Below are positions 44,376-55,036 of a DNA stretch of 64,000 bases, in pieces. The notes below the pieces were generated by a model. That model saw only the letters and a list, made by a program, of their open reading frames with translations, did not search any database and was not told where the DNA came from. Position numbers and translations under genes: made by a program. Source of the stretch: Cherax quadricarinatus (taxonomy: Eukaryota > Arthropoda > Malacostraca > Decapoda > Parastacidae); the NCBI RefSeq assembly GCF_038502225.1, contig NC_091293.1, forward strand, positions 12,422,562-12,486,561. The letters run 5' to 3'. Each line of letters starts with the position of its first letter. Within the stretch, counting starts at the first letter, position 1.

Positions 44376-46150
44376 CCAAGTGGGAACAACCAACAGCCAC
44401 TCCCAGCAAAAAGAGCTGACAGCTACCGAGGCTTCACCTCTACAGAGGATCTAAACTCTGCAATCAAATTAATATCCACCAGGAAGCTAACACACATCCC
44501 CAAAGCAGCTCGCCCTCAAGCTGCTAGCAAATTCGCTGATCTCTGGAAGAAAGTCAATGATGCCCTTGCAAACAATGGATCCTTGCACAATCTACTGCTG
44601 TTTGGCAATGCCTGTCTGGCTGTCCCACCAAGGAGGGACAAGTTCCTAGCAACATCTGTTATTAGGACAATAAATGCATTCCCTAGAGATGACAACCTCG
44701 TCTGTCTCCATTCTAGGGCGATAAACACCAGCCGAGCAAATGCCAACAACAGGACACCCGACGCCTCAAAAATCAGAGCCCAAATTAGCAAAATAATAGA
44801 AGAAGGTAATACTATTGGAGCTCTGAGGCTTATAACCAGTGAGGATACCATCGCTCCTAAGGACGTCATTACAGCACAAGCTCTGAAGGACAAACCTCCT
44901 GTCAGAGCTCCCAGTACCAACAATGACCTGCACAAGCTGTGAAGGACAAACATCCACCCAGAGCTCCCAGTACCAACATTGACCTCCCTGACATTCCAGT
45001 AGATGAGGAACATTTAGCCCTACAGGATACTGATGTTTATAAAGCCGTTATGTCATTTCCACAGGGCTCAAGGCTCTAGGCTATAACACTTAAAACAAAT
45101 AGTACAGCACTTGGTGATGTTTCAGAGAGGCTGGTGTCTGAACTCACCAAATTTTCCCATGTGTACCTGGCTGGCAGTGTCACGGAGGCCATCAGACCCC
45201 TCTTCTTTGGCGCTTCATTATGTGCCCTCTGGAAAAGGATGGAAGAATCAGACCCATTGCAGTGGGCAACACCCTTCGGCGCCTTGTCGCCAAGGCTGCA
45301 GTCAGAATGGTGAGTCAGGAGGCTGCTGCAATGTTGAAACCAGCTCAGCTCGGTTTTGATGTTCAACAAGACTGTGAAGCAGCTTCTCATGCAACACGTG
45401 TATATATCAACAACATGTCACATGAAAAAGCCTTGATCAAATTGGACTTTGCCAGAGCATTCAACTAAGTCAGAAGAGATGCTGCTCTCCAAGCAGTTTC
45501 TAGACACTTCCCTTCCCTCAGTCCCTTCATACAATAGTGTTATAGTGTGACTTTTAAACTATTGTTTGGGGACCATGAAATTGACTCGTGTGAGGGCGTG
45601 CAACAAGAGGACCCTCTCGCCCCTTTTCTATTCTGTCTGGCCATCAAGAAAGTCACAGAAGCGCTCTCCAATGAGCTCAGTATCTGGCTTTTGGATATTG
45701 GTTTATCTGGAGTTTATCTGGAGAGAGTTCCGGGGGTCAACGCCCCCGCGGCCCGGTCTGTGACCAGGCCTCCTTAGGTCAGTGTCCCAGGATGCGACCC
45801 ACACCAGTCGACTAACACCCAGGTACCCATTTTACTGATGGGGAACATAGACAACAGGTGGAAATAAACACGTCCAATGTTTCTACTCTGGCTGGGAATC
45901 GAACCCAGGCCCTCACCGTGTGAAGCGAGAGCGTTAACCACCAGGCCAGCACCACAAAATCTCTCCTAGCGGACATCGGAAAAATAAAGACATAGGAGAG
46001 AGCCTGGGACGATATTTAAACTCCACCAAATGCGAAATAATTTCTACCAGTCAACAGATCGTTGAGGTTATTAGTGTTGTTTTACGAGGAGCAGGAACCA
46101 TTGATCAAGCTAATAGCATCTCCACGGTGCTCCTCATGGACCCAGTGCCT
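44370..46150 (+). pseudogene. Reverse transcriptase relic of an unusual non-LTR element
   Basis: The frame 44370-44942 encodes an upstream domain with no motif I can name. After a break, 45220-45468 carries DGRIRPIAVGNTLRRLVAKAA and a segment ending LIKLDFARAFN. 45547 onward carries CEGVQQEDPLAPFLFCLAI (the expected G-D-P is E-D-P). The motifs belong to a group of invertebrate RTs in which P-I-A-V-G replaces the usual R-P-I-S-L. The catalytic Y/FADD region is missing: the SINE at 45702 interrupts the frame and the rest is degraded before the R1 array begins. Clade unresolved. Confidence 0.55.
45702..45952 (-). mobile_element. tRNA-derived SINE, inverted copy
   Basis: The reverse complement of the family at 19905-20152, with the B box as GGGAATCGAACCC (45893-45905), the A-box end near 45940, and the 3' module CGGGGGTCAACGCCCC near 45731. 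It splits the RT relic. Confidence 0.88.
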
Positions 46151-46566
46151 TTATCAATACTGGATGGCGAAACGTCTACAATAAAGATTTCCAGATGTTG
46201 CACATGTGTCTTAACTTTCATATTGTCGGTATTTTATACCTTTCTTGCACAACTTGTCAGACACTGCAACATCATGGAATCTTGGTTCAGAGGACATCTA
46301 CAAGACCTTCTTCACGGCTGCTACAACTAACCCATCTCTTTGGGAAGGACCTACTTCCACTGGGGAATCCCGCCTACCAGTGACTTTGCCCTCGTCTGCT
46401 GCCCGTCCCTATCCACTGACGCCTATATAACCGCCAGTCTTCTTGCCTTTGCTCCAGATTCTCCTCCACCACGATACTGTGAACACTAACTCCAAGGCTG
46501 AGGGACTGATTACCTCATCTTTTGTATATAGTTCTACTGTCTTCTTATTATGTCCTAGAATCTGTA

Positions 46567-46593
46567 TTGATAAAGCCACTGGATGGCGAAACG
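46567..46593 (+). ncRNA. R1 hammerhead-like ribozyme motif
   Basis: Core TTGATAA (3-8 pair U-A), an extra A, helix II GCCA-CTGGA-TGGC, then GAAACGTC. Read as a hammerhead, the cleavage triplet would be GUC, followed by TACA, which pairs with TGTA directly before the core (helix I of four pairs). Stem III is the self-complementary ACGT. Confidence 0.6.
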
Positions 46594-46968
46594 TCTACAA
46601 TAAAGATTTCCAGATGTTGCACTTGTGTCTTAACTTTCATATTGTCGTTACTTCATACCTTTCTTGCACAACTTGTCAGACACTGCAACATCATGGAATC
46701 TTGGTTCAGAGGACATCTACAAGACCTTCTTCACGGCTGCTACAACTAACCCATCTCTTTGGGAAGGACCTACTTCCACTGGGGAATCCCGCCTACCAGT
46801 GACTTTGCCCTCGTCTGCTGCCCGTCCCTATCCACTGACGCCTATATAACCGCCAGTCTTATTGCCTTTGCTCCAGATTCTCCTCCACCACGATGCTGTG
46901 AACACTAACTCCAACCTCATCTTTTGTATATAGTTCTACTGTCTTCTTATTATGTCCTAGAATCTGTA

Positions 46969-46995
46969 TTGATAAAGCCACTGGATGGCGAAACG
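46969..46995 (+). ncRNA. R1 hammerhead-like motif, second unit
   Basis: Identical core, helix II and GAAACGTC|TACA site to the copy at 46567. Confidence 0.6.
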
Positions 46996-47042
46996 TCTAC
47001 AATAAAGATTTCCAGATGTTGCACATGTGTCTTAACTTTCAT

Positions 47043-47284
47043 TAACAAAGGGGATATAAATAAGGTCTTGAGGATATCTCTCTAAAAAGAACCCGCAATA
47101 ATGGATTCAAGTTAGATAAGTTTAGATTTAGAAAGGATATAGGAAAGTATTGGTTTGGAAATAGGGTAGTTGATGAGTGGAACAGGCTATCTAGTAGGGT
47201 TATTGAAGCTAAAACCTTGGGTAGTTTCAAATTTAGGTTGGATAAATACATGAGTGAGAGGGGTAGGGTTTGAGTGGGACTTGC
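47043..47284 (+). mobile_element. CR1 ORF2 C-terminal fragment
   Basis: Plus-strand sequence equivalent to the minus strand of 52600-52800: N-K-G-D-I-N-K-V-L-R-I-S, then RKDIGKYWFGNRVVDEWN and the terminal GSFKFRLDKYMSERG. It lacks the CR1 3' tail, so it is truncated on both sides and joins the R1 array on the left and an R2 repeat on the right. Confidence 0.8.
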
Positions 47285-47430
47285 ATATGAGTGGACAGAT
47301 GGAAATAAATGGTATAAAATACCGACACAATGGAAATATAAACACATATGCAGTATAATGTGATCCTTTATTGACTACGTTTCGCCCACACAGTGGGCTT
47401 TTTCAAGTCACAAACAGAACTACCTGGGGT
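47285..47430 (-). repeat. R2 PLE terminal repeat, left part
   Basis: Starts near GGTATAAAATACCGAC, the end shared by R1-R3, and contains the R2 hammerhead-like motif on the minus strand. It breaks at TACCTGGGGT, where the I-group element inserted. The remainder resumes at 56736. A complete R2 copy for comparison is at 59284-59458. Confidence 0.8.
47378..47405 (-). ncRNA. R2 hammerhead-like ribozyme motif
   Basis: Minus-strand core TTGAAAA (3-8 pair U-A), extra A, helix II GCCCAC-TGT-GTGGGC, GAAACGTA. The following GTCA pairs with TGAC before the core (helix I, four pairs), with a predicted GUA cleavage triplet. Confidence 0.6.
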
Positions 47431-47616
47431 GTATGTATGTATGTATAATGTTCGCCAAGACCATAGTCCTGGTACGGGTCCCAATCTTGCGATGACCCGT
47501 CTCTGGCTCCCGACGGAGAAAGGTTTCCACAATGATGCGACGCATGCCGCTCAAGTGCCCCTCTGGTTAGTTCAACTGGTGCATCTCATAAGCGACACAA
47601 TATGTAACTATGGACA

Positions 47617-49314
47617 CTAGCGAGGAGGAGGATATGTCATTATCACAGGTAACAGCTTGTCTGGTTCGTTGACCCCATGGTACACTAGTGTGGCCGCAGT
47701 CATCTCTGGGTCCTCTTCGAGAGGGAATATCACCCCTAGTTGCCTGCGGAGTGTCTCAGTAGCTTCGCACTCTAGAAGATAGTGTATTAGGGGCCGCTGG
47801 ACAACGTGCTGACAGTACTGGCACATCTCCTCAGCCTTGTCTACCATCATCTTGGCTGTGGGAAAGCCCAAACGAAGCCGATGGATGGCGGTACACTGCG
47901 CTCTGGACCAGCTTCTATCATATGGAGGGGGTTCTCCCTGAGTCGCTGCTCGGTACCACTGTTGAGATGGGGTATCACCTAAGACCTCCCCCATAAGTTT
48001 CGTGGCTCTGGCAGCCACCAGTTTGGTCTGTCGTAGGCTGATTGGGGCAGTAATCCCAACATGTGGATAGTCTGTTGCTGCCTTGGCTGCATCATCTGCC
48101 GCCTCATTTCCCCGGATGCCAGCATGGCTGGGGATCCAGTTCAATGTCGATCTATTACCTTGAACTTCTAAGGCTGTCATTATGCTCAGGATCGATGTGA
48201 TGAGGTGAACATTATCCTGTGGTTGAGGATGGGAGAGGGCATTGATTGCAGACGTGGAATCAACATGTATGACAGGTCGGAGTCGATGTCGTAGGGCATG
48301 TGACAATGCCTGCTGAATCGCCACCAGCTCAGCTTGAAGGATCGTGCAGTGGTCAGGGAGTCGCCACCCTTGTGTGTGACCATTGTGGTATAGTCCAGCT
48401 GCTGCTCTCTTCCTGTCAGGGTCGACAGAACCATCTGTGAAATACACTGCACATGTGCCTCCCTCTGCCAGTGCCATGCTTGTCTCAGCATGATTGCTGA
48501 GGGTGTCTTGACTGCAGAGACACTTATTGATGGGTAGCTGCATGATGAAAACATCGGCTGGATCTGGGCGCCAGGGAGGTGGTGGATGGTACCCAGCAAC
48601 AGGAAGGTCACAACTCTTCTCACAGAGCAGCTGTACAGGCAGCAGCTTCCACCCAGCAGCACAAAACGAACGAATCCAGGAGTAGTCCGTGAAGAGTGTG
48701 GGATCTTGTGACATGGTTGTTAATATCCGTCTCCTTAGTGGGGTACCTTGCTGCCGGTGCAGAATCGTGGCCACTTTGCAGGCGTTTATGTATCTTACTC
48801 TGTCAGCCAAGGAAGGAAGCCGGGCCTCAGATCTGAGACATACTGTGTTGGTCCAGATGGGGGCACCAAGCATAGTTCTTATCGCCTGGTTTTGTACGAC
48901 CTCCACCCTTTGCCTGCTCTGCGGGAAGAGATGAGCTAAAGCCGGTACACCGTAGTCAATGAGCGAGCGTATAGCTTGTATATAGTACAAGCGAAGTACA
49001 TCTTTGCTTGCCCTTGCACGGTGCCTCGTCATGGCTCTCATGGCGTTGAGTCTGAGTAGATCACGTGACCTGACATACTCGGCCTGTTTTTGAAAGGTCA
49101 GCTTTTTATCAATGTAGATTCCCAAGTACAGGTAGGAGCCTGTCCACTCAAGTTCTATATCCTGAATACGTAATCTATTCACAGGATCTGGTCCCTTGAA
49201 CATCATTGCAAGAGATTTCTCGGCCGAGATCTTGAGGCCTAGTTCCTTGCAAGACTGCATAATTAGGTCCAAAGCTCTCTGAGCCTGTCGTTCTAAATTG
49301 CCTTTCCCATTCAC
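47617..49314 (-). CDS. I-group ORF2, thumb and RNase H half
   Basis: A 565-residue frame. The first residues follow the catalytic YADD directly (D-L-A-L-V-V then NGKGNLERQ), so the RT active site straddles the frameshift at 49315. Further on are LGIYIDKKLTF (about residue 72), then the RNase H domain FTDGSVDPDRKRAAAG (about 300), ILQAELVAIQQAL (about 328), IHVDSTSAINAL (about 350) and WIPSHAGIRGNEAADDAAK (about 395), with the D, E, D, D residues in place. A C-terminal CQYCQHVVQRPLIHYLLEC knuckle (about 500) closes it. RNase H removes the RNA strand during element replication. Confidence 0.9.
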   Translation of the reverse strand: MNGKGNLERQAQRALDLIMQSCKELGLKISAEKSLAMMFKGPDPVNRLRIQDIELEWTGSYLYLGIYIDKKLTFQKQAEYVRSRDLLRLNAMRAMTRHRARASKDVLRLYYIQAIRSLIDYGVPALAHLFPQSRQRVEVVQNQAIRTMLGAPIWTNTVCLRSEARLPSLADRVRYINACKVATILHRQQGTPLRRRILTTMSQDPTLFTDYSWIRSFCAAGWKLLPVQLLCEKSCDLPVAGYHPPPPWRPDPADVFIMQLPINKCLCSQDTLSNHAETSMALAEGGTCAVYFTDGSVDPDRKRAAAGLYHNGHTQGWRLPDHCTILQAELVAIQQALSHALRHRLRPVIHVDSTSAINALSHPQPQDNVHLITSILSIMTALEVQGNRSTLNWIPSHAGIRGNEAADDAAKAATDYPHVGITAPISLRQTKLVAARATKLMGEVLGDTPSQQWYRAATQGEPPPYDRSWSRAQCTAIHRLRLGFPTAKMMVDKAEEMCQYCQHVVQRPLIHYLLECEATETLRRQLGVIFPLEEDPEMTAATLVYHGVNEPDKLLPVIMTYPPPR

Positions 49315-49316
49315 TA

Positions 49317-51300
49317 CTAGTGCAAGATCATCAGCATAGCTGAGGAGGGAAGGCTCACGAGTTCCTGCATAAGGATGTTAAACAGGGTAGGACTGAGCAC
49401 ACCTCCTTGTGGCGTACCGTTTTCCAGGGCTTTAAAGGAAGAGTAGTGTCCCTGAAAGCTGACACAGGCCTGCCTGCCTCTAAGGTAGGACTCTATCCAG
49501 GCCAGGAGGCGTCCTTTGATTCCCTTCCGAGCTAGTATTGCCAGAATTGCTGTGGGGCTGGCTAGCTCAAATGCCTTCTCAAGGTCGAGGTAAACGACGA
49601 TACTAGGTTTTTTGTTGCTATCAGCAATCTGGCTTAGTAGAGAGGTTATGCACTCTGCTGTTCCCACTCCTTTGGTGAAGCCAAATATGTGATGATGAGA
49701 GGGTCCAAGTTTCCATAGGAGGCGGTTTAACACCATCCTCTCAGCAGTCTTGGCTAAGCAGCTGGTCAGCAATATGGGTCTCATACTGCCTGGGTCCTTG
49801 GGCTTTGGAATTGGTACGATTGTAGCTTTCTTCCAAGCTGCTGGGAGTGTCCTGGCCCTCCACGACTTGTTAATGACGTCTAGTATGGCCTCCCATCCAC
49901 TCTGCCCAGCCCGTGCAATCATGGAGTACGTCACACCATCGATGCCCGGGGCAGTGTCACCTGTGTTCTTAATGGCACGTCGGAGTTCCAAGTCCGTGAG
50001 GTCTACATCAGTCACATCTTCCGACTCACATGCAGCTTGTATCGTTAGCTGGCGCTGTGGCAGAAGATCCGTCTGTATATTCTGGATGTCCTGTGGGAGC
50101 TGAGTGGAGGCTCCCCTGGAAGTGAAAAGCTCCACTAGTTTCTCTGCTTCCTGGGATGGGTTCGGGTGTGCTGGTGGCCTCGGCTTGCTCTTGCCAGTTG
50201 CTATGTTGAGCTTGCCCCATATCTCAGATAAGGTGGTGTGATGCCCGAATGTTGAGCACCACGCCAGCCATTTCTCAGTTTTTACTCTGAGAGAGATTCT
50301 GCGGGCATGCTGCACAATGGCTCTCAGAGTATTCTTGTTCTCTGCCGTAGGGTTACGCCTGTATAGCTTCCTAAAAGAGTTGATGCGGTGGTTCTGCTCC
50401 CGCACCTCGTCGTTGTAGAACCACCAGTCTCTTTTGTGAGTGCGTCCTGCGGACTTCTTTGGAATTGCGCACTCTGCTGCCTGGATGAGAACAGTGATTA
50501 GCTCCTGTTCAGCCGTATCACAGTCTTCAGATAGAGAGTATGTGGACCACCAGTTATGAAGATAATCCTGGAACACCTTCCAGTTGGCCCTCTTTACGTC
50601 CCATCTAGGAGGCAGCACAACTGTGGGAGGCCTGTTGATGTTGAAGGTGGTGATCACTGCAAAGTGGTCACTGACAAGGTGAGGATGAGTTTCCCATGTG
50701 GCTCCTGCTGCGAGTTGTCTTGACCCGAAGGTAAGGTCGAGGCAGCCACCCAACAGGTGTGTGGGGTCTCCATTGTTTAGCAACTTTACCTCTGGAATAT
50801 CGTGTAGGAGCATTGCTATATGTCTGCCAGCAGCATTGGTTGCTGAGTGAGAGTGCAGAATAGGGTGATGTGCGTTGAAATCTCCACCCACAATAATACA
50901 CTCAGTGCGTGCTAGTGCGAGGAGCTCTGCAATGTCGAGGGTGTGTCTTGGGTTCTTGTAGACGTTATAGATGGTAATGGGCGCCCCAGGTATGTGCACA
51001 AGGATGGCCTGTACCTCGACATCCTCCCCACAGTCCACAGTGTTGGCTATAACCTCGTGAGGTATTGTATTGGATACAAATACAGCTGTGCCTCTGCAGT
51101 GAATGCCCGGGTCCATGTGCCGAAAATACCCAGCAAAACTGGGTAGTCTTGGGCACATAGTCGGGACAGTCAGAGTTTCTTGTAGCAAGACGATGTCAAC
51201 CCGATCCCGAATTACTGCCTCCAGCAAGAGGTGCTGTTTGCCCCTCAGGCCCTGAATGTTCCATTGTAGGACCTTGAGGGTGTGATTTGGTACTGAGGTT
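49317..51300 (-). CDS. I-group ORF2, endonuclease and RT half
   Basis: The endonuclease starts at about 51278 with LKVLQWNIQGLRGK, followed by VLLQETLT, CRGTAVFVS, IVGGDFNAHHP and LVSDHFAVIT. RT motifs are DTAPGIDGVTY, IVPIPKPKDPGSMRPI, FGFTKGVGTAECI, VVYLDLEKAFELA and NGTPQGGVLSPTLFNIL. The frame then ends out of phase just before YADD (S-S-A-M-L-M-I-L-H then stop), and the other phase at the same bases reads SYADDLA. One indel around 49345-49360 therefore separates the two halves. The ORF2 start overlaps the end of ORF1 in another frame. Confidence 0.9.
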
Positions 51301-52433
51301 ATTCCATCGCTGTTGTTTCCTGAGCTGGAGACTGAGTCCTGCCCGCTCTGAAAACCTGCAAATTCATGGCATCCACTGTCTCCTCTTCGGTCAGAAAGCA
51401 CACTCTCAGGAGAGTACTGACCATCTGCCGGAATACGCTCTGTTGTTCCGTGGAGTTGATTGTGTTGCAAATAAGATCCGTGAACACCTTGATGAGTGCT
51501 ACGAGATCCTCCCTGGTGAGGGCCTGCTTTAGAGATGGGTTCGAAACAGTGGATATTATCTGGGCTGCTGTGGTCTGTAGGGACTGCTGAGGGTTGGATT
51601 TCTTTATTGTATGCACCGTGGTCTGTTGCTGTATACCAGGTTGAGTAGCCGGGATCTGCTGGTGAGGTGCCAGTTGAGTCTGCAAAGCTCCTGTGCCGGG
51701 TAAGGAGTGCCTGCGTTGTCGTGCTATGGCCGGTGGGGGCTCGTTTAGTGCAGCCTGCTGATCGCATTGACCCGATGCACCCTGTTGACGCCTTCTGTTC
51801 CTCTTGTTTCTGTTTCTTCGTTGAGGTAGGGATGCAGGAGGTTCTTGACCTTGACGCCTGGTTGAGGCTTCTAGGGTTGGGAATTCCTGGGCATTGACTT
51901 GGTTTAGCTGCTGAGAGATCTGCGGTATGGCAGGGTTCTCTGCACCCATTGTTTGATGATCCGTCATAGCCTGTTGCCGAGTTTTTGGAGTCTTCCAGAC
52001 TTCTTGAATTCTGGCGAGCCTCTCGGGGCATCGAGGATTCCAGGCATGGTGTTTCTGCCTGCAGTTCGGGCATTGTGGAGTGGGTGGCGATGCATTTTTC
52101 AGTTTGGTGATGCATTCCTCGGTAGGGTGGTGCTGGCTGCAGACACCGCAGATTACTCTGTTCGGACAGAGTGCACCCAGGTGTCCATAATGCTGACACT
52201 TGAAACAGCGAACTGGTTCTGCTGTGAAGGTCCTGACATCGTACCTGCCCCAAGAACCGAGGTCCAGCTGGGATGGCAGTGGTCCTACATACTGAATGAG
52301 AACCTGTCGGGTTGGTGCGTTGCCTGCCGTCTTTGCCTTGAGACGTTGAGCTGACACCACACTGGGGTGAGCTGCTACTGCCTCGATGGGCATCATCAGC
52401 GGGTATCGCATCACTACACCCTTGGTGATCTTA
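51299..52433 (-). pseudogene. I-group ORF1, main part, with three CCHC knuckles
   Basis: From the CR1 junction the frame reads ITKGVVMRYPLMMP, then the conserved QYVGPLPSQLDLG strand. The three zinc knuckles are CFKCQHYGHLGALC, CGVCSQHHPTEEC and CPNCRQKHHAWNPRC, the standard gag-like ORF1 of I- and Jockey-type elements that packages element RNA. A Gln-rich, basic linker and a stop at 51299-51301 follow. The missing N-terminus is at 56541-56635 on the other side of the CR1. The two parts are in the same frame. Confidence 0.85.
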
Positions 52434-52584
52434 AGAACATAAGAACATAAGAAAAGAGGAACACTGCAGCAAGCCTGTTGGCCCATACTAGGCAGGTCCT
52501 TTACAATTCATCCCACTAACAAACATTTGACCAACCCAATTTTCAATGCCACCCAAGAAACAAGCTCCGATTTGCAAGTCCCTC

Positions 52585-52863
52585 TCAAATCCAACCCCTC
52601 CCACTCATGTACTTATCCAACCTAAATTTGAAACTACCCAAAGTCCTAGCCTCAATAACCCAACTAGGTAGACTGTTCCACTCATCAACTACCCTATTTC
52701 CAAACCAATACTTTCCTATGTCCTTTCTAAATCTAAACTTATCTAATTTAAATCCATTACTGCGGGTTCTCTCTTGGAGAGATATCCTCAAGACCTTGTT
52801 AATATCCCCTTTATTAATACCTATCTTCCACTTATACACTTCGATCAGGTCTCCCCTCATTCT
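52585..52863 (-). pseudogene. CR1 ORF2 C-terminal end after a nonsense codon
   Basis: Continues the RT frame beyond an in-frame TGA (at about 52861-52863), where sister copies have an Arg in the L-E-R-R-R context. The residues M-R-G-D-L-I-E-V-Y-K-W, RKDIGKYWFGNRVVDEWN and FRLDKYMSGRGW complete the ORF2 C-terminal domain. A CGA-to-TGA change is the simplest explanation. Confidence 0.85.
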
Positions 52864-55020
52864 TCATCTAACAAGTGAATGTAACTTAAGAGTCTTCAAT
52901 CTTTCTTCATAAGGAAGATTTCTAATGCTATGTATTAATTTAGTCATCCTACGCTGAATGTTTTCTAACGAATTTATGTCCATTCTGTAATATGGAGACC
53001 AGAATTGAGCTGCATAATCTAGGTGAGGCCTTACTAATGATGTATAAAGCTGCAGTATGATCTCTGGACTTCTGTTGCTTACACTTCTTGATATAAATCT
53101 CAGTAATCTATTTGCCTTATTACGTACGCTTAGGCATTGCTGTCTTGGTTTAAGGTTGCTGCTTACCATAACCCCCAAGTCCTTTTCGCAATCTGTATGG
53201 CTAAGTTCTACATTATTTAACTTATAAGTGCTAGGGTTATGGACACTCCCGAGCTTCAGAACCTTGCATTTATCTACATTGAACTGCATCTGCCACTTTT
53301 CTGACCAAGAGTAAAGTTTGTCTAAATCCTCCTGAAGTTCCCTAACATCTACGTTTGAATCAATTATCCTACCTATCTTCGTGTCATCGGCGAATTTGCT
53401 CATATCACTAGTAATTCCTTCATCAAGATCATTGATATATATTATAAACAACAACGGGCTCAAGACTGATCCCTGTGGAACGCCACTTGTTACTGATCCC
53501 CACTCGGATTTAACCCCATTTATGGACACTCTCTGCTTCCTGTCTGTGAGCCATGACTCGATCCACGAGAGCACCCTTCCCCCAATGCCATGAGCTGCTA
53601 CTTTCTTCAACAGTCTTTGGTGCGGAACTCTATCAAATGCCTTACTAAAATCTAAGTAAATAATATCAAATTCTTTATCGTGGTCAACAGCCTCAAAAGC
53701 TTTACTGAAGAAAGTTAATAAATTAGTTAGACAAGACCGGCCTCTTGTGAATCCATGCTGAGTATCATTAATCAAGCTATGCTTATCGAGATGGCTTCTT
53801 ATAATCTCAGCTATAATTGACTCTAGTAATTTGCCTACAATTGAGGTCAGGCTTATTGGGCGGTAATTTGACGGTAACGACTTGTCCCCTGTTTTAAAAA
53901 TAGGAATTACATTAGCCATCTTCCACATATCAGACACTACACCTGTTTGAAGAGATAAATTAAAAATATTAGTTAATGGTTCACAGACTTCCATTTTGCA
54001 TTCCTTAAGAACCCTTGAAAAAACCTCATCAGGACCCGGTGACTTATTTTGCTTCAGTCGGTCTATCTGCTTCACAACCATTTCACTAGTGACTGTGATG
54101 TTACATAATTTATCTTCTTCTGATCCACTATAAAAATTAATTACCGGAATATTATTAGTGTCTTCCTGTGTAAAAACCGAGAGAAAATAATTATTTAAAA
54201 TCGAGCACATTTCATTCTCTTTGTCAGTAAGATGCCCATAGTTATTTTTAAGGGGACCTATCTTATCTCTGACTTTTGTTCTATATACCTGGAAAAAACT
54301 TTTTGGATTAGTTTTAGAATCCCTAGCAACTTTAATTTCATAGTCCCTTTTAGCTTTTCTTATCCCCTTTTTAATGTCCCTCTTAATGTCAATATACTGA
54401 TTAATAAGATGACCCTCGCCTTTTTTGATACGCCTATAAATTCCTTTCTTATGCCCTAGTAGATATTTCAGCCTATTATTCATCCATTTTGGGTCATTTC
54501 TATTTGATCTAATTTCCTTATAAGGGATAAACGTTCTTTGAGCAGCATGTATTGTGTTCAGAAAACTGTCATATTGATAGCTCTCTTCGTTACCCCAGTC
54601 AACAGATGATAAGTGTTCTCTAAGCCCATCGTAATCTGCTAAGCGAAAATCTGGGACTGTTACTGAGTTATCCCTACTATCATACTTCCATTCAATTCTA
54701 AATGTAATTGATTTGTGGTCGCTAGCACCCAGTTCCTCTGAAACTTCTAAATTATTAACAAGGGATTCATTGTTTGCCATAACTAAGTCAAGCAGGTTAT
54801 TTCCCCTTGTAGGTTCTGTCACAAACTGCTTCAAAAAACAATCCTGAACTACTTCTAAGAAATCGTATGATTCTAAATTCCCAGTCAAGAAATTCCAATC
54901 AATATGACTAAAGTTAAAGTCTCCTAGAATTACTACATTATCGTGCCTTGTGGCCCTAACAATTTCCTCCCATAGTAGTCTCCCTTGGTACCTATCTAAA
55001 TTTGGGGGACGGTATATCAC
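52864..55020 (-). CDS. CR1 ORF2: endonuclease end and reverse transcriptase
   Basis: A 718-residue frame. It starts in the endonuclease (IYRPPNLDR, ILGDFNFSHIDW at about residue 30, SDHKSITF at about 95) and continues through the linker to RT motifs NVIPIFKTGD, YRPISLTSIVGK, NDTQHGFTRGRSC, IIYLDFSKAFDRVPH, SGVPQGSVLSPLLF and KFADDTKIGR (about 545). It then runs LGVMVSSNLKP and RPHLDYAAQFWSPYYRM. All catalytic residues are present. The protein nicks DNA and primes cDNA synthesis on it. A frameshift at about 55025-55080 separates it from the endonuclease start. Confidence 0.92.
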   Translation of the reverse strand: MIYRPPNLDRYQGRLLWEEIVRATRHDNVVILGDFNFSHIDWNFLTGNLESYDFLEVVQDCFLKQFVTEPTRGNNLLDLVMANNESLVNNLEVSEELGASDHKSITFRIEWKYDSRDNSVTVPDFRLADYDGLREHLSSVDWGNEESYQYDSFLNTIHAAQRTFIPYKEIRSNRNDPKWMNNRLKYLLGHKKGIYRRIKKGEGHLINQYIDIKRDIKKGIRKAKRDYEIKVARDSKTNPKSFFQVYRTKVRDKIGPLKNNYGHLTDKENEMCSILNNYFLSVFTQEDTNNIPVINFYSGSEEDKLCNITVTSEMVVKQIDRLKQNKSPGPDEVFSRVLKECKMEVCEPLTNIFNLSLQTGVVSDMWKMANVIPIFKTGDKSLPSNYRPISLTSIVGKLLESIIAEIIRSHLDKHSLINDTQHGFTRGRSCLTNLLTFFSKAFEAVDHDKEFDIIYLDFSKAFDRVPHQRLLKKVAAHGIGGRVLSWIESWLTDRKQRVSINGVKSEWGSVTSGVPQGSVLSPLLFIIYINDLDEGITSDMSKFADDTKIGRIIDSNVDVRELQEDLDKLYSWSEKWQMQFNVDKCKVLKLGSVHNPSTYKLNNVELSHTDCEKDLGVMVSSNLKPRQQCLSVRNKANRLLRFISRSVSNRSPEIILQLYTSLVRPHLDYAAQFWSPYYRMDINSLENIQRRMTKLIHSIRNLPYEERLKTLKLHSLVR

Positions 55021-55036
55021 ACCTAAAATTAATTTT

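Larger units (their letters stand above)
46144..47042 (+). repeat. R1 terminal-repeat array, plus orientation
   Basis: Three partial units with a spacing of about 400-420 bp. Each contains the hammerhead-like hairpin, AATAAAGATTTCCAGATGTTGC, GTGTCTTAACTTTCATATTGTCGG and GTATTTTATACC, then a unit body ('catctttttgggaaggacc' type). The first unit starts inside the hairpin, where it abuts the RT relic. Other R1 units are at 59171-59283, 61576-62733 and 62734-63704. Confidence 0.9.

Noticed and set aside
51953..52354. Plus-strand frame opposite the I-group ORF1
   Set aside because: Shadow of the zinc-knuckle ORF1 on the other strand.
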